A stretch of DNA of 64,000 nt, taken from positions 1,985,501 through 2,049,500 of the forward strand of contig NZ_CP031168.1 of NCBI RefSeq assembly GCF_022354825.1, in the 5' to 3' direction. The notes beneath the pieces were generated by a model that saw only the letters and a program-made list of their open reading frames with translations, searched no databases and was not told the origin of the DNA. Source of the stretch: Paenibacillus sp. H1-7. Its GTDB lineage: Bacteria; Bacillota; Bacilli; Paenibacillales; NBRC-103111. Below, one piece after another: positions 26,352 through 34,866 of this stretch. The first letter of the stretch is position 1; the number at the start of each line of letters is the position of its first letter. The translations under genes were made by a program, and so were the position numbers.

Positions 26352-26400
26352 GTTACCGTGCGGTTCGGCCGTCTCGATGCGGCCGAACTGTTATGGTAAC
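26352..26400 (+). other. Intercistronic double hairpin before the second deaminase gene
   Basis: GTTCGGCCG pairs with CGGCCGAAC (9 bp, loop of 8), enclosed by GTTACC and GGTAAC. No U tract follows. It ends 16 nt before the next ATG, so it may stabilise or process the mRNA, or modulate translation. Confidence 0.5.
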
Positions 26401-26416
26401 GGAAAGGAAGAAGCGT

Positions 26417-27694
26417 ATGTACGATTTGGTGTTTCGTAACGTACGGATGCAGAGGGAGACCGCTCCCGTCCATATTGCCGTCCGGGACAGGCGGATCGCT
26501 GCCATCGGAGACATCCCTGAGAATAGCGGAAAGCGGATAATCGATGGCACGGGACACATTCTACTGCCGCCATTTGTCGAGTCGCACATTCATCTGGATA
26601 CCGTTCTAACGGCAGGCGAGCCTGCATGGAACGAGAGCGGGACCTTGTTCGAAGGAATTCGGCTCTGGCAGCAGCGCAAGCAACGCTTAAGCAGAGAAGA
26701 TGTCATGAAGCGGGCGGAAAAAGTGCTTCGCATGCAGGCGGCTAACGGTGTGCTGCATGTGCGGACCCAGGCTGACATTTCCGATCCGGACTTAACGGCG
26801 CTCAAGGCGCTGCTGGAGCTGCGCGAGCGGGTCAAGCCTTATTTGAACCTGCAGGTTATCGCCTTTCCGCAGGATGGGATTTGCTCATGCCCCGATAATG
26901 AAGAGCGGTTGGAGGAAGCGCTTCGGCTGGGTGCCGATGGGGTTGGAGCGATTCCGCACTGCGAGCATACCCGGGAGGAAGGGATGCGATCGCTGGACAT
27001 TTGCTTCTCGCTAGCCGAGCACTATGACCGGTTTGTTCACGTGTTCTGCGATGAGCTGGACGATGGCCACTCGAGGTTCCTTGAGGCGGTGGCCGACTAT
27101 GCGCTTCGTACCGGTTTGCGCGGCCGTGTAACGGCAAGTCATGCCAACGCCTCGGCTTATTATGGCGAAGCGTATTTCCAGAAGCTGCTTGGCTTGTTGG
27201 TCCGCTCAGGGATCCATGTCGTCTGCTGCCCGCTGATCAACAGCGCCATGCAGGGAAGATTCGACAGCTTCCCTAAAGGCAGAGGGATTGCAAGGATTAA
27301 GGAAATGTGGCGCGCCGGAGTCAACGTCAGCATCGCTCACGACGACATCCGGACGCCGTTTTACCCGCTCGGCGCCGGCAGCCTGCTGCAAGCGGCGCAC
27401 ATGGCGGTCCATCTGGCCCATATGACGGGCCGGGAGGAGATGGAGGAGGCGGTGCGCATGGTTACGACCCGCGCCGCCCGGGTATTGCAAATCGAGGACC
27501 GGTACGGCCTCGATATCGGCAAGCCGGCAAGCTTCATTCTGCTGCCGGCAGAGGACACACCCGAGCTGCTGAGCAGGCAGCCGGCGTGCAGGTATGTTGT
27601 CAGCCACGGTACGATCGTGGCTGAGACGGCGCCTGCTGCCACGACTTTGCTGGAACAGCTTCTGTTCCAGCGTGAGCCGGAGCGAAAATGCTAG
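26417..27694 (+). CDS. Cytosine deaminase (CodA) family amidohydrolase (second paralogue)
   Basis: 425 residues. The CodA pattern is close to the E. coli enzyme: ESHIHLDT, HVFCDELDD, TASHANA and IAHDDIRTPFYPLG. The E. coli protein deaminates cytosine and several other ring compounds including isoguanine; bacterial homologues also act on creatinine. ATG at 26417 follows AAAGGAAG and is preferred to an ATG at 26393. It is the last gene of the operon, and its stop overlaps the end of the convergent germination operon by 4 nt. Confidence 0.85.
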   Translation: MYDLVFRNVRMQRETAPVHIAVRDRRIAAIGDIPENSGKRIIDGTGHILLPPFVESHIHLDTVLTAGEPAWNESGTLFEGIRLWQQRKQRLSREDVMKRAEKVLRMQAANGVLHVRTQADISDPDLTALKALLELRERVKPYLNLQVIAFPQDGICSCPDNEERLEEALRLGADGVGAIPHCEHTREEGMRSLDICFSLAEHYDRFVHVFCDELDDGHSRFLEAVADYALRTGLRGRVTASHANASAYYGEAYFQKLLGLLVRSGIHVVCCPLINSAMQGRFDSFPKGRGIARIKEMWRAGVNVSIAHDDIRTPFYPLGAGSLLQAAHMAVHLAHMTGREEMEEAVRMVTTRAARVLQIEDRYGLDIGKPASFILLPAEDTPELLSRQPACRYVVSHGTIVAETAPAATTLLEQLLFQREPERKC

Positions 27695-28776
27695 TGCAGC
27701 ATGCTTTTTTTACGAATGGTACCCATCATCCACATTAATAAAGGAATACCTATGAGATTGATCGGAAATACCACATTGCTCCAAAATTTTGCAAAGTACA
27801 TGGTGTCGTTAGTGTTTCGCGGCAGCAAGGAAACCACAAAAACAATAGGCGCTATCAACCAAACGGTGCGCTTCCATTTTCTAATCTGAAATAATTGTGC
27901 GGAACCATAGCTGGTTATAAAAAAATAGAGGGAAAGCTTAATAAAAATGCCGATGATCCAAAGCAACACAACCAGAACATCGACATTCTGGATAAAATCC
28001 ATTATGGAAATATAAGTAACAACGGAATAAAGGGGATAAATAAACTTGGCCGGTAAATTCGGCCCGAAGACCATAATCACTATCAAGGTCATTGCCAAAA
28101 AGGCTACGGATGCGGCTGCAATCCCCCATAAGGTGGAGGTCAGAGCCCGCTCCGGTTTTGGCATGAAGGCTATTAACATGACCACCATAAAGGACTCTGC
28201 AAGGAAAGAGGCGGGTGCCAGGCTTCCTTTTACAATAGGTAACCATCCCGTGTTGGAATATACCGGAAGAAGCCTAAGCCAGTCCCAGTCCTTCACACTA
28301 AAAACAATAATGAAAAAACAGCCTGCCGTGCTGACAGGACCGATGATTTCACTGCAACGGCTGATACTTCTAAGACCCCCTGTACAGGTGACATAAACGA
28401 CAGCGCCTAGCATAATGAGAATAACGATCCATAGCGGCGTAGAGCTGAATAAGGTAATGAACACAAAATCCGCAAATTCTCTCAAAATGACGCCAGTCAC
28501 GGACAACCACATCAAAAAATAAGGAACCAGGATGATGGTTCCCAGCCACTTTCCAAGAATCGACTGACTGTATTGAATAAAGGTTTGCTCCGGGTAAAGG
28601 AGACTTAATTTTACGGCTACAACGGTAGTGAATATGCATATCAGAGTTGCGAGGATGATTGAAATCCATGCGTCTTGCTTGGCGAGAAAAATGGCCGGCG
28701 AGACGGTAAAAATGGCTGTCATCCCAAATTCCATAGTGAAAATCAGCCAAAATAGCTGATACCCGGAAATTTTCAT
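27691..28776 (-). CDS. Spore germination permease, GerAB/GerKB type
   Basis: 361 residues with about ten hydrophobic helices; an APC-superfamily germinant receptor B subunit. The opening ISGYQLFWLIFTMEFGM and YPEQTFIQYSQSILGKW are typical. It sits in the spore inner membrane and is thought to bind the germinant. Last gene of an A-C-B operon; it overlaps the C-subunit gene by 4 nt. Confidence 0.92.
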   Translation of the reverse strand: MKISGYQLFWLIFTMEFGMTAIFTVSPAIFLAKQDAWISIILATLICIFTTVVAVKLSLLYPEQTFIQYSQSILGKWLGTIILVPYFLMWLSVTGVILREFADFVFITLFSSTPLWIVILIMLGAVVYVTCTGGLRSISRCSEIIGPVSTAGCFFIIVFSVKDWDWLRLLPVYSNTGWLPIVKGSLAPASFLAESFMVVMLIAFMPKPERALTSTLWGIAAASVAFLAMTLIVIMVFGPNLPAKFIYPLYSVVTYISIMDFIQNVDVLVVLLWIIGIFIKLSLYFFITSYGSAQLFQIRKWKRTVWLIAPIVFVVSLLPRNTNDTMYFAKFWSNVVFPINLIGIPLLMWMMGTIRKKSMLH

Positions 28777-29951
28777 TGTTTGATCTCTCTTTCCTTGTAT
28801 TGGAGCGGTGATCTGACCAATCCAATATATTGTAAATTTACATTTACTTTGACCGTAACCTCTATGTCAGGAAAAATCGTGTGCCACTGTCCTTTTAATT
28901 TGTTCCAATCACTCGGATGCTGACGATTTAAGGTTTGATTGAAACCAAGTACATCCGCTCCAAACTGTTTTTGAACTTTAGTGATCATTTTAAGCACATG
29001 CTCGCTAGTTTTTTTATTGATCGTATGCTGAACCAGCTGCAAGTTTTTCTCCTTGCTAAGGTCCAAATGGGTATTGTTCTCTCCAACAAGTCCCTTACCG
29101 GTTAGCTCGATCTCCATCTTCAATTTGTTTATCGGTGATATGCTGCTCTTTAAATTCCTTCCGAATTTGGTGATGATGATACCGACATTCCCGTCTGTTT
29201 CGGGAATGTCTTCCACTAAGTCCAAGTAAGATATTCCGTCGAGGATCCACTGCCGATAAGCGCCCTCAATAAAATTTAGATAACCGACTAATTTAAGCTC
29301 GTTATTAAATATAGCCCGGCCATAAAATCGGATCGTTTTCTGTGGGGAAGGCCCTTGTACGATGTCTACTACAGGTAAAGTTGCGCAGCCCCCTTCGGCA
29401 CTTGAGGCAATCATAAAGTCGAGATAGGATGTGCCCGCGCTGCCTCCAACCGCTCTGTGTATTTTAAGCGATGCGACGGAAGGAATTTTCTCCAGAGGGT
29501 ATTGCACCTGCAAAGCCTCCAAGCCTGTATTTCCCTTGACCACCCAAATGTCCAGCCGAATTCGATTACCCGGATCTCGAGCAAACGCATCCAGCATATC
29601 TTTGATTCCATTTCTAGCCAGATCCTCTCCAAAGTAATAATTGCGCCGATGACCGCGGGTTATGATTCGCGAAAGCTTTTGCCGCGTTTTTTGAATGGAT
29701 TCAAAGGTGCTTTTCCCGCTGCCCGTCTCAATAAAGTAAGGTTTATTGCCGCCGGCTCCTCCATTAGAGCCTTGTACAACACTAGAGGGAATAATGAATT
29801 GAGCGGCTGTTAAATACGTCCCGTCTTTCTGAAGATCGGCCGATGCGGCAAGATCAAATGCTCTGTCTGATAGCTCTTCGCGATCCCAACAACCTGTAGT
29901 TAAAGCGATACAGAGTATCAAAACAATGAAAGCAATCGGGCGATGCTTCAT
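28773..29951 (-). CDS. Germination receptor lipoprotein, GerAC/Ger(x)C family
   Basis: 392 residues. The signal peptide ends LTTGC with the diagnostic WDREEL directly after the lipid-modified Cys20. The C-terminal Ger(x)C domain follows. It overlaps both neighbours by 4 nt. The protein is anchored on the outer face of the spore inner membrane and is needed for receptor function. Confidence 0.93.
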   Translation of the reverse strand: MKHRPIAFIVLILCIALTTGCWDREELSDRAFDLAASADLQKDGTYLTAAQFIIPSSVVQGSNGGAGGNKPYFIETGSGKSTFESIQKTRQKLSRIITRGHRRNYYFGEDLARNGIKDMLDAFARDPGNRIRLDIWVVKGNTGLEALQVQYPLEKIPSVASLKIHRAVGGSAGTSYLDFMIASSAEGGCATLPVVDIVQGPSPQKTIRFYGRAIFNNELKLVGYLNFIEGAYRQWILDGISYLDLVEDIPETDGNVGIIITKFGRNLKSSISPINKLKMEIELTGKGLVGENNTHLDLSKEKNLQLVQHTINKKTSEHVLKMITKVQKQFGADVLGFNQTLNRQHPSDWNKLKGQWHTIFPDIEVTVKVNVNLQYIGLVRSPLQYKEREIKQ

Positions 29952-31510
29952 CGTGCTTCGTCTCCTTGGTTCCCTCCCGGTTGTTGACCTTTGGGAATTC
30001 GTAATCTATTTCGGGCAGAACCGGATGACGGTATCGTATGCATACTCCACCTCGGCGCGCGGATTAATACATCCTTTAATTCTGTCTTTGTCAGCGGAGC
30101 TATCGGACTTAAATAGGGGACTCCAAATGACTCCAGATTCGTAAGGTGAATGAGAAGGAATATGGTAGCCATAGTAATCCCGTATAATCCGAACATCCCT
30201 GAAATAATGAGCATCGGAAACCGGAGCATTCGAAAAGCCATCCCCATACTGTATCTGGGGGTAATGAGAGAAGCGATTCCCGTCAGGGAAACCACGATGA
30301 CCATCGGAGCCGAAACAATCCCCGCCTGAACGGCTGCCTGTCCAATAACTAGCGCCCCAACAATACTGACTGCAGGCCCTGTCGGACGCGGCATTCGTAT
30401 TCCGGCCTCTCGCAAGCCCTCGAATAAAAATTCCATCATAAATGCCTCGATGACCGCCGGAAAGGGAACCCCTTCACGAGCAGATGTAATACTGAGCAAA
30501 AAATTCGTGGGTAACAATTGGGAGTGAAACGTCGTGATTGCAACATACATAGAAGGCAGGAATAGTGAAGTTATCACCAATAGCATCCTTAACCAACGGA
30601 TAAGTGTAGCGTAAATGAATCGCTCATAAAAGTCGTCAGCCGACTGAAATGCGCTCCAAAAGGAACAGGGGAGGATGAGTACAAAGGGTGTACCGTCAGC
30701 GAAAACCGCTACTCTTCTCTCTGCGAGGCTGGAAGCAACAATATCCGGGCGTTCGGTGCTCTGCATTTGCGGGAATAAAGTGAACGGGTGATCCTCTATG
30801 AACTCCTCGATAAAATTACCGTCAAGCACAGTATCCATCTGAATATGCCGGATTCGTTTTCGAACTTCTTCAATGATCGAATCTTTTGCGATTCCCTCAA
30901 TATAGGCGATGACAATCGTCGTTTTCGAAAGACTGCCGACGGTTATGGACTCCATTTTAAGTGCGGTGCTCTGAATTTTCCTGCGAACCAGGCTTGTATT
31001 CACATTAATGTTTTCTGTAAAGGCCTCTCTTGGACCCCGAATCGTAGTCTCGCTGGCTGGCTCTTCAACGGCTCGCTGCTCGAAGCCTTTCAACTCGGCA
31101 ATAACTGCATTGCTTACTCCGTCCGATAGGATGACTACATTAGCGGATAAAATGCTTTGTACAACATCGCTCATTGTCTCCGTTGTTTTGGTTTTTGCGA
31201 TGGAGACCAGCTGTTGCTCTAACATCAAATCTACAGAGCTTATCTCTTCCAGTCCAGGTCGGGGAGCTTCCAGCATCCAAGGCTTGAGCAACACGGTATC
31301 TAATGCCCTGGTATCTACCAAACCATCCAAATAAACCAATAAAACATGGATATGTCCAAAAATCAGGACCTTCCGAAAAACGATATCATAACAGCTTTGA
31401 AACTTATGTCTGAGAATGAGTTCATTCTTTTCTAAAGAGTCGCTTATGGAATCGCTGGATGCTTCATTAGGCGGGCTATTGTTAGGATTTGTATGTTGTG
31501 CGGTAGACAT
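29948..31510 (-). CDS. Germination receptor A subunit, GerAA/GerKA type
   Basis: 520 residues. A large hydrophilic N-terminal region is followed by the GerA membrane domain with about five helices; PSMYVAITTFHSQLLPTNFLL, PFPAVIEAFMMEFLFEGLREAG and RMPRPTGPAVSIVGALVIGQAAV are highly characteristic. It is the first gene of the operon, with SD GGGAGGTG. Expression in the forespore (sigma-G) is expected from the family; I could not define the promoter convincingly in 31511-31600. Confidence 0.94.
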   Translation of the reverse strand: MSTAQHTNPNNSPPNEASSDSISDSLEKNELILRHKFQSCYDIVFRKVLIFGHIHVLLVYLDGLVDTRALDTVLLKPWMLEAPRPGLEEISSVDLMLEQQLVSIAKTKTTETMSDVVQSILSANVVILSDGVSNAVIAELKGFEQRAVEEPASETTIRGPREAFTENINVNTSLVRRKIQSTALKMESITVGSLSKTTIVIAYIEGIAKDSIIEEVRKRIRHIQMDTVLDGNFIEEFIEDHPFTLFPQMQSTERPDIVASSLAERRVAVFADGTPFVLILPCSFWSAFQSADDFYERFIYATLIRWLRMLLVITSLFLPSMYVAITTFHSQLLPTNFLLSITSAREGVPFPAVIEAFMMEFLFEGLREAGIRMPRPTGPAVSIVGALVIGQAAVQAGIVSAPMVIVVSLTGIASLITPRYSMGMAFRMLRFPMLIISGMFGLYGITMATIFLLIHLTNLESFGVPYLSPIAPLTKTELKDVLIRAPRWSMHTIPSSGSARNRLRIPKGQQPGGNQGDEAR

Positions 31511-31605
31511 GGCACACCTCCCTCTTTTATAACTGCATAAATGGTGATTATTAGCAATATTTGTATCTTGCCTCGATTTACTTTGGTTTATGTATATTTT
31601 TAACA

Positions 31606-31648
31606 GAAACGGCCAGCATCCCGAACAGGCTGCTGACCGTTTCTTTTT
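31606..31648 (+). terminator. Terminator-like hairpin between the LysR gene and the ger operon
   Basis: GAAACGG pairs with CCGTTTC and an inner CAGC with GCTG; TTTTT follows on the plus strand. Both flanking genes are on the minus strand, where the following tract is weaker (TGTTAAAAA), so the working direction is unclear. Confidence 0.45.
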
Positions 31649-31682
31649 AACGCATGAGGAAAGCTTAAGTTAACTGAAGCGA

Positions 31683-32579
31683 TCATGTTGATTTCGCCAT
31701 ATACTCCTTCACGAACGAGAGAAACAAACGGGCGACCGGCGTCAACTCCTCATCAGCCCGCATGCAGGCGGCGATGGGATTGGTTAGCCGGACGCTCTCG
31801 ACGAAGACGCGGGCGACGCTTCCTTGGCGCACGTAGTCGCTAACCTCCAGCGCCGACAAGAAAATGGCGCCGTAGCCCGCCATCACGGCCCGAATCGTCT
31901 CGTTCAGCCCGTTAAACTGCAGACCGACGCGCGGAGGCTCCAAATGATGGAGCTGGCATAGCGCGAACAGCATGTCCCGGGAGGAGCTCCCCTCCTCGCG
32001 CAAAATGAAGGGCTCCCGCATCATCTCGGGAAGTCCGATATGGGCTCCGGCAAGCCGGTGACCGGCAGGTACGACGAACCACAGCTCATCCTCCAGAAGC
32101 TCCTCGCGGACGATGCCTCGCGGAGCTTCCTTGCTTCCTCCCATAAAAGCAAGATCCGCTTCGTAATGCAGCAGCTTGTCATAAGCGGAGGCGGAGTTCA
32201 CCGTCATGACGGTAGGCATGGTTTGCTCATTCCGCTGCTTGAAGGCGGCCAGCCATACGGGCAGCAAATGGTTGGCAGGGAGATACGTCGCGGCAAGGGT
32301 CAGTCGGCCGTGGATCCCGTCCCTGTAGTCGATAAGTCTTCGGTCCATTTCCTTCTCCAGAGCGAACATGCGCTCGGCGTAACCGTACAGCAGCTCGCCG
32401 GCATCGGTTAAATGGAGGCTTCTTCCCTGCGACGCGAACAGCGTTAAGCCGAGCTCCTGCTCCAGGTTACGGATTTGCGCCGTTACAGCCGGCTGGCTGA
32501 TGTGCAGCGCCTCGGCCGCCCGGGTGACTCCGCCACGGGTCGCGGTCTCATAAAACAATTTCAATGCATGCAAATTCAT
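31683..32579 (-). CDS. LysR-family regulator, divergent from thrC
   Basis: 298 residues. The N-terminal winged helix is intact (LHALKLFYETATRGGVTRAAEALHISQPAVTAQIRNLE in the order expected, residues 3-41). The rest is a periplasmic-binding-protein-like effector domain. It is transcribed away from the threonine synthase gene, with a 150-nt AT-rich spacer, and LysR proteins often control the divergent gene. SD AAGGTGG precedes the ATG. Confidence 0.9.
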   Translation of the reverse strand: MNLHALKLFYETATRGGVTRAAEALHISQPAVTAQIRNLEQELGLTLFASQGRSLHLTDAGELLYGYAERMFALEKEMDRRLIDYRDGIHGRLTLAATYLPANHLLPVWLAAFKQRNEQTMPTVMTVNSASAYDKLLHYEADLAFMGGSKEAPRGIVREELLEDELWFVVPAGHRLAGAHIGLPEMMREPFILREEGSSSRDMLFALCQLHHLEPPRVGLQFNGLNETIRAVMAGYGAIFLSALEVSDYVRQGSVARVFVESVRLTNPIAACMRADEELTPVARLFLSFVKEYMAKST

Positions 32580-32729
32580 GAACCCACACCACCTTCGTTC
32601 TCATGGAAACATAAATTTAATTTATATAAATCAAAAATATATATATTTGTTTGATGTATCGTTGTCTTTTATTGTAAGGGGTAAGCAGAACGTATTCAAA
32701 TGACTTTCTAGCAAGGATGGTGCTTACTC

Positions 32730-34016
32730 ATGAAATTTCAATGCACGGAATGCGGTACCGAGATACCGATGGATCAAGCAAGAAACCCTTTCCTCTGCAC
32801 ATGCGGCGGATTATTGGACATCGTGCACGACTTTCGCGCGTTGGACGGCGAACGGCTTAGAAGGCTGTTCGACAGCAGGCTGTCCGAACGGATGACGCCG
32901 TATGCCAGCGGGGTTTGGCGCTATAAGGAGCTCATTCATCCCCTTCTTCCCGAAGAGGATATGACGACAAAGTTCGAAGGAAATACCGGTTTGTACGATT
33001 CCGCACCGGCCGCCAGATATACCGGCATTCGCCGGCTGCTGCTCAAAGCGCAAAGCGAAAATCCGAGCGGCTCTTTCAAGGATAACGGCATGGCCGTCGC
33101 CGTATCCCATGGCCGTTCTCTCGGCTACACGAAATTTACGTGCACGTCGACCGGCAACACATCCTCGTCGCTCGCGATGTATGCGGCTCTTGCCGGATGT
33201 GCATCTTACGTATTCTTGCCGAGCCGCAGCATCTCGATGAACAAAGTGCTGCAAACCTTGGCCTACGGTGCCAAGCTCATCTCTTTTGACGGTACGTACG
33301 ATGCCGGTATCCGGTTCAGTGAACGCCATAGCGAAGCCCTCGGTCTCTATGTATGCAATTCGATCAATCCGTTTCGGATCGAGGGCCAGAAAAGCATCGT
33401 TTACGAAATCGCCCATCAGCTGCGCTGGCGGCTGCCGGATTGGATTGTTGTGCCTGGCGGGGCATTGAGCAATGCAACGGCTCTAGGGAAGGGGCTGCGG
33501 GACTTGTTGGAGCTCGGATTCATTGACAAGCTGCCGCGGGTCGCCATAGTTCAAGCGGAGGGAGCAAGCCCGTTTCACCGGATGGTATCGTCAGGCCGTC
33601 AAGAGCTGATTCCCGAGCCGAATCCGTCAACGGTCGCCTCGGCGCTCAATATCGGCAACCCGCCCAGCTGGAAAAAGGCGCTCTTATACACAATAGAGCA
33701 AACGAACGGGGTTACGATATCCGTCTCGGATGAGGAGATCATGGATGCCAAAGCGTGCGTCGACCAGTGCGGCATCGGCTGCGAGCCTGCTTCCGCGGCT
33801 TCGGTTGCAGGGTTGCGGAAGCTGGTTGACCAAGGGGTAATAGATCGCGAGGAGACAGCTGTATGCGTATTGACGGGCAATATGCTCAAGGACACGACAT
33901 CGATTCACGACTACCACCTGGGGCCGGATACGAAGGGCCGCTGGGCGAATCCGATTGTAACGGGCGAGTTGGATTTGAATATCGTCGAGCGTCTAGTACA
34001 TCACAATTCTTATTAA
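32730..34016 (+). CDS. thrC: Threonine synthase
   Basis: 428 residues, a PLP enzyme of fold type II converting O-phosphohomoserine to threonine. The PLP lysine is Lys117 in NPSGSFKDNGM; CTSTGNTSSSLA is the phosphate/Asn loop and VPGGALSNATALGKG the glycine-rich loop. A zinc-ribbon-like N terminus (Cys5, Cys8, Cys23, Cys25) is present, as in the longer threonine synthases. It is isolated from other hom-thrB genes and lies opposite a LysR gene, so it may be a second, regulated copy. Confidence 0.88.
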   Translation: MKFQCTECGTEIPMDQARNPFLCTCGGLLDIVHDFRALDGERLRRLFDSRLSERMTPYASGVWRYKELIHPLLPEEDMTTKFEGNTGLYDSAPAARYTGIRRLLLKAQSENPSGSFKDNGMAVAVSHGRSLGYTKFTCTSTGNTSSSLAMYAALAGCASYVFLPSRSISMNKVLQTLAYGAKLISFDGTYDAGIRFSERHSEALGLYVCNSINPFRIEGQKSIVYEIAHQLRWRLPDWIVVPGGALSNATALGKGLRDLLELGFIDKLPRVAIVQAEGASPFHRMVSSGRQELIPEPNPSTVASALNIGNPPSWKKALLYTIEQTNGVTISVSDEEIMDAKACVDQCGIGCEPASAASVAGLRKLVDQGVIDREETAVCVLTGNMLKDTTSIHDYHLGPDTKGRWANPIVTGELDLNIVERLVHHNSY

Positions 34017-34094
34017 CGGCGGCTTGCGGGTTGCTTTCCCGGACAGGTTTCTTTACAATAAGGAGAAAACCTACAGTGGGAGATGTCACCGACA

Positions 34095-34397
34095 ATGAAC
34101 TGCAAAATTTCGCGCAATGCGGCCAAAATGCTGTTGGCTGAACTGGAAAAAGAAGAGAACAAAGAATTGAAGCTCCGCGTTTATATTACACACAGCCACG
34201 GAGACCACGCCCACTATGGCATGAGCTTGGACACTCCGACGGAAGAGGATGAAGTGGTAAGCACGGACAAAGGCATCGACGTGATTTTGAAAAAAGACGA
34301 GCCGCTGCTGGACGGAGTACGCATCGACTATTTCTATACGCCGGAAGAAGGCTTCGCCGTAACCAATCCTAGCAAGGGCAATCACGGGGACCACTAA
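34095..34397 (+). CDS. HesB/IscA-like fold protein without conserved cysteines
   Basis: About 100 residues. The start (ISRNAAKMLLAELEKEE) and the beta-rich core (LRVYITHSHGDHAHYGMSL, DVILKKDEPLLDGVRIDYF, GFAVTNP) follow the HesB/YadR/YfhF plan. The three cluster-binding Cys of true IscA proteins are missing, as in the YneR-like Bacillales subgroup, so Fe-S carriage is doubtful. His-rich loop HSHGDHAH may bind metal. Start at 34095 or 34083; neither has an ideal SD. Confidence 0.7.
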   Translation: MNCKISRNAAKMLLAELEKEENKELKLRVYITHSHGDHAHYGMSLDTPTEEDEVVSTDKGIDVILKKDEPLLDGVRIDYFYTPEEGFAVTNPSKGNHGDH

Positions 34398-34430
34398 GCC
34401 GTTTTGCGATAGGAAAGGATTTGGTTTACT

Positions 34431-34658
34431 ATGGCGAACGATATTCGCGTCTGCGATAAATGCAAGCATATGAAAATGAAGACGGCTGTACCGAAGCTTC
34501 AGAAGCTGGCTCCCGGTACGGAGATCAAGATCGGCTGCAAATCGTACTGCGGACCTTGCTCGCGGTTTGCATTTATCTTCATTAACGGAAGGTATGTAAC
34601 CGGAGCTACGGAAGACGAAGCTATCGAGAAAGCGGCGAAATATATCAAAAAATCGTGA
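34431..34658 (+). CDS. DUF1450 (YuzB-like) small Cys-rich protein
   Basis: 75 residues. VCDKCKHMK and IGCKSYCGPCSRFAFIFINGRYV give two Cys pairs and match the DUF1450 family of Bacillales. The second half has a thioredoxin-like-ferredoxin appearance (CxxxCGPC). Function is unknown; a redox or metal role is plausible. It follows the HesB-like gene by 33 nt with SD AGGAAAGGA, and a terminator follows, so the two genes form a unit. Confidence 0.8.
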   Translation: MANDIRVCDKCKHMKMKTAVPKLQKLAPGTEIKIGCKSYCGPCSRFAFIFINGRYVTGATEDEAIEKAAKYIKKS

Positions 34659-34695
34659 TTCAGCGTTGATACGACGAATCCACGACAGAAACCGA

Positions 34696-34728
34696 GAAGC
34701 CTGGCGCAAGCAGCCGGGCTTTTTTTTG
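34696..34728 (+). terminator. Intrinsic terminator after the DUF1450 gene
   Basis: AAGCCTGGC pairs with GCCGGGCTT (G-U allowed) around a short loop, then eight T. Confidence 0.85.
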
Positions 34729-34806
34729 TGTAAAGATAAGGGAAGCGGCTAACTTTTTTGTAAAGACAAAAGCAGCGGTATGCAGTATAATGGGGAAATC
34801 TTTTTA

Positions 34807-34829
34807 TTTATTTACCTATGGTAAATAAA
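34807..34829. promoter_or_regulatory. Perfect palindromic operator candidate upstream of an MFS gene
   Basis: Ten-base arms TTTATTTACC and GGTAAATAAA are separated by TAT. A half-site (ATTTACCGTAAA) follows at 34843. The location, just downstream of a TATAAT-like -10 at 34788-34793, is where a repressor of the exporter would bind. No regulator gene is adjacent. Confidence 0.55.
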
Positions 34830-34866
34830 ACGGACGTACTAGATTTACCGTAAAGGGGCACACCGT

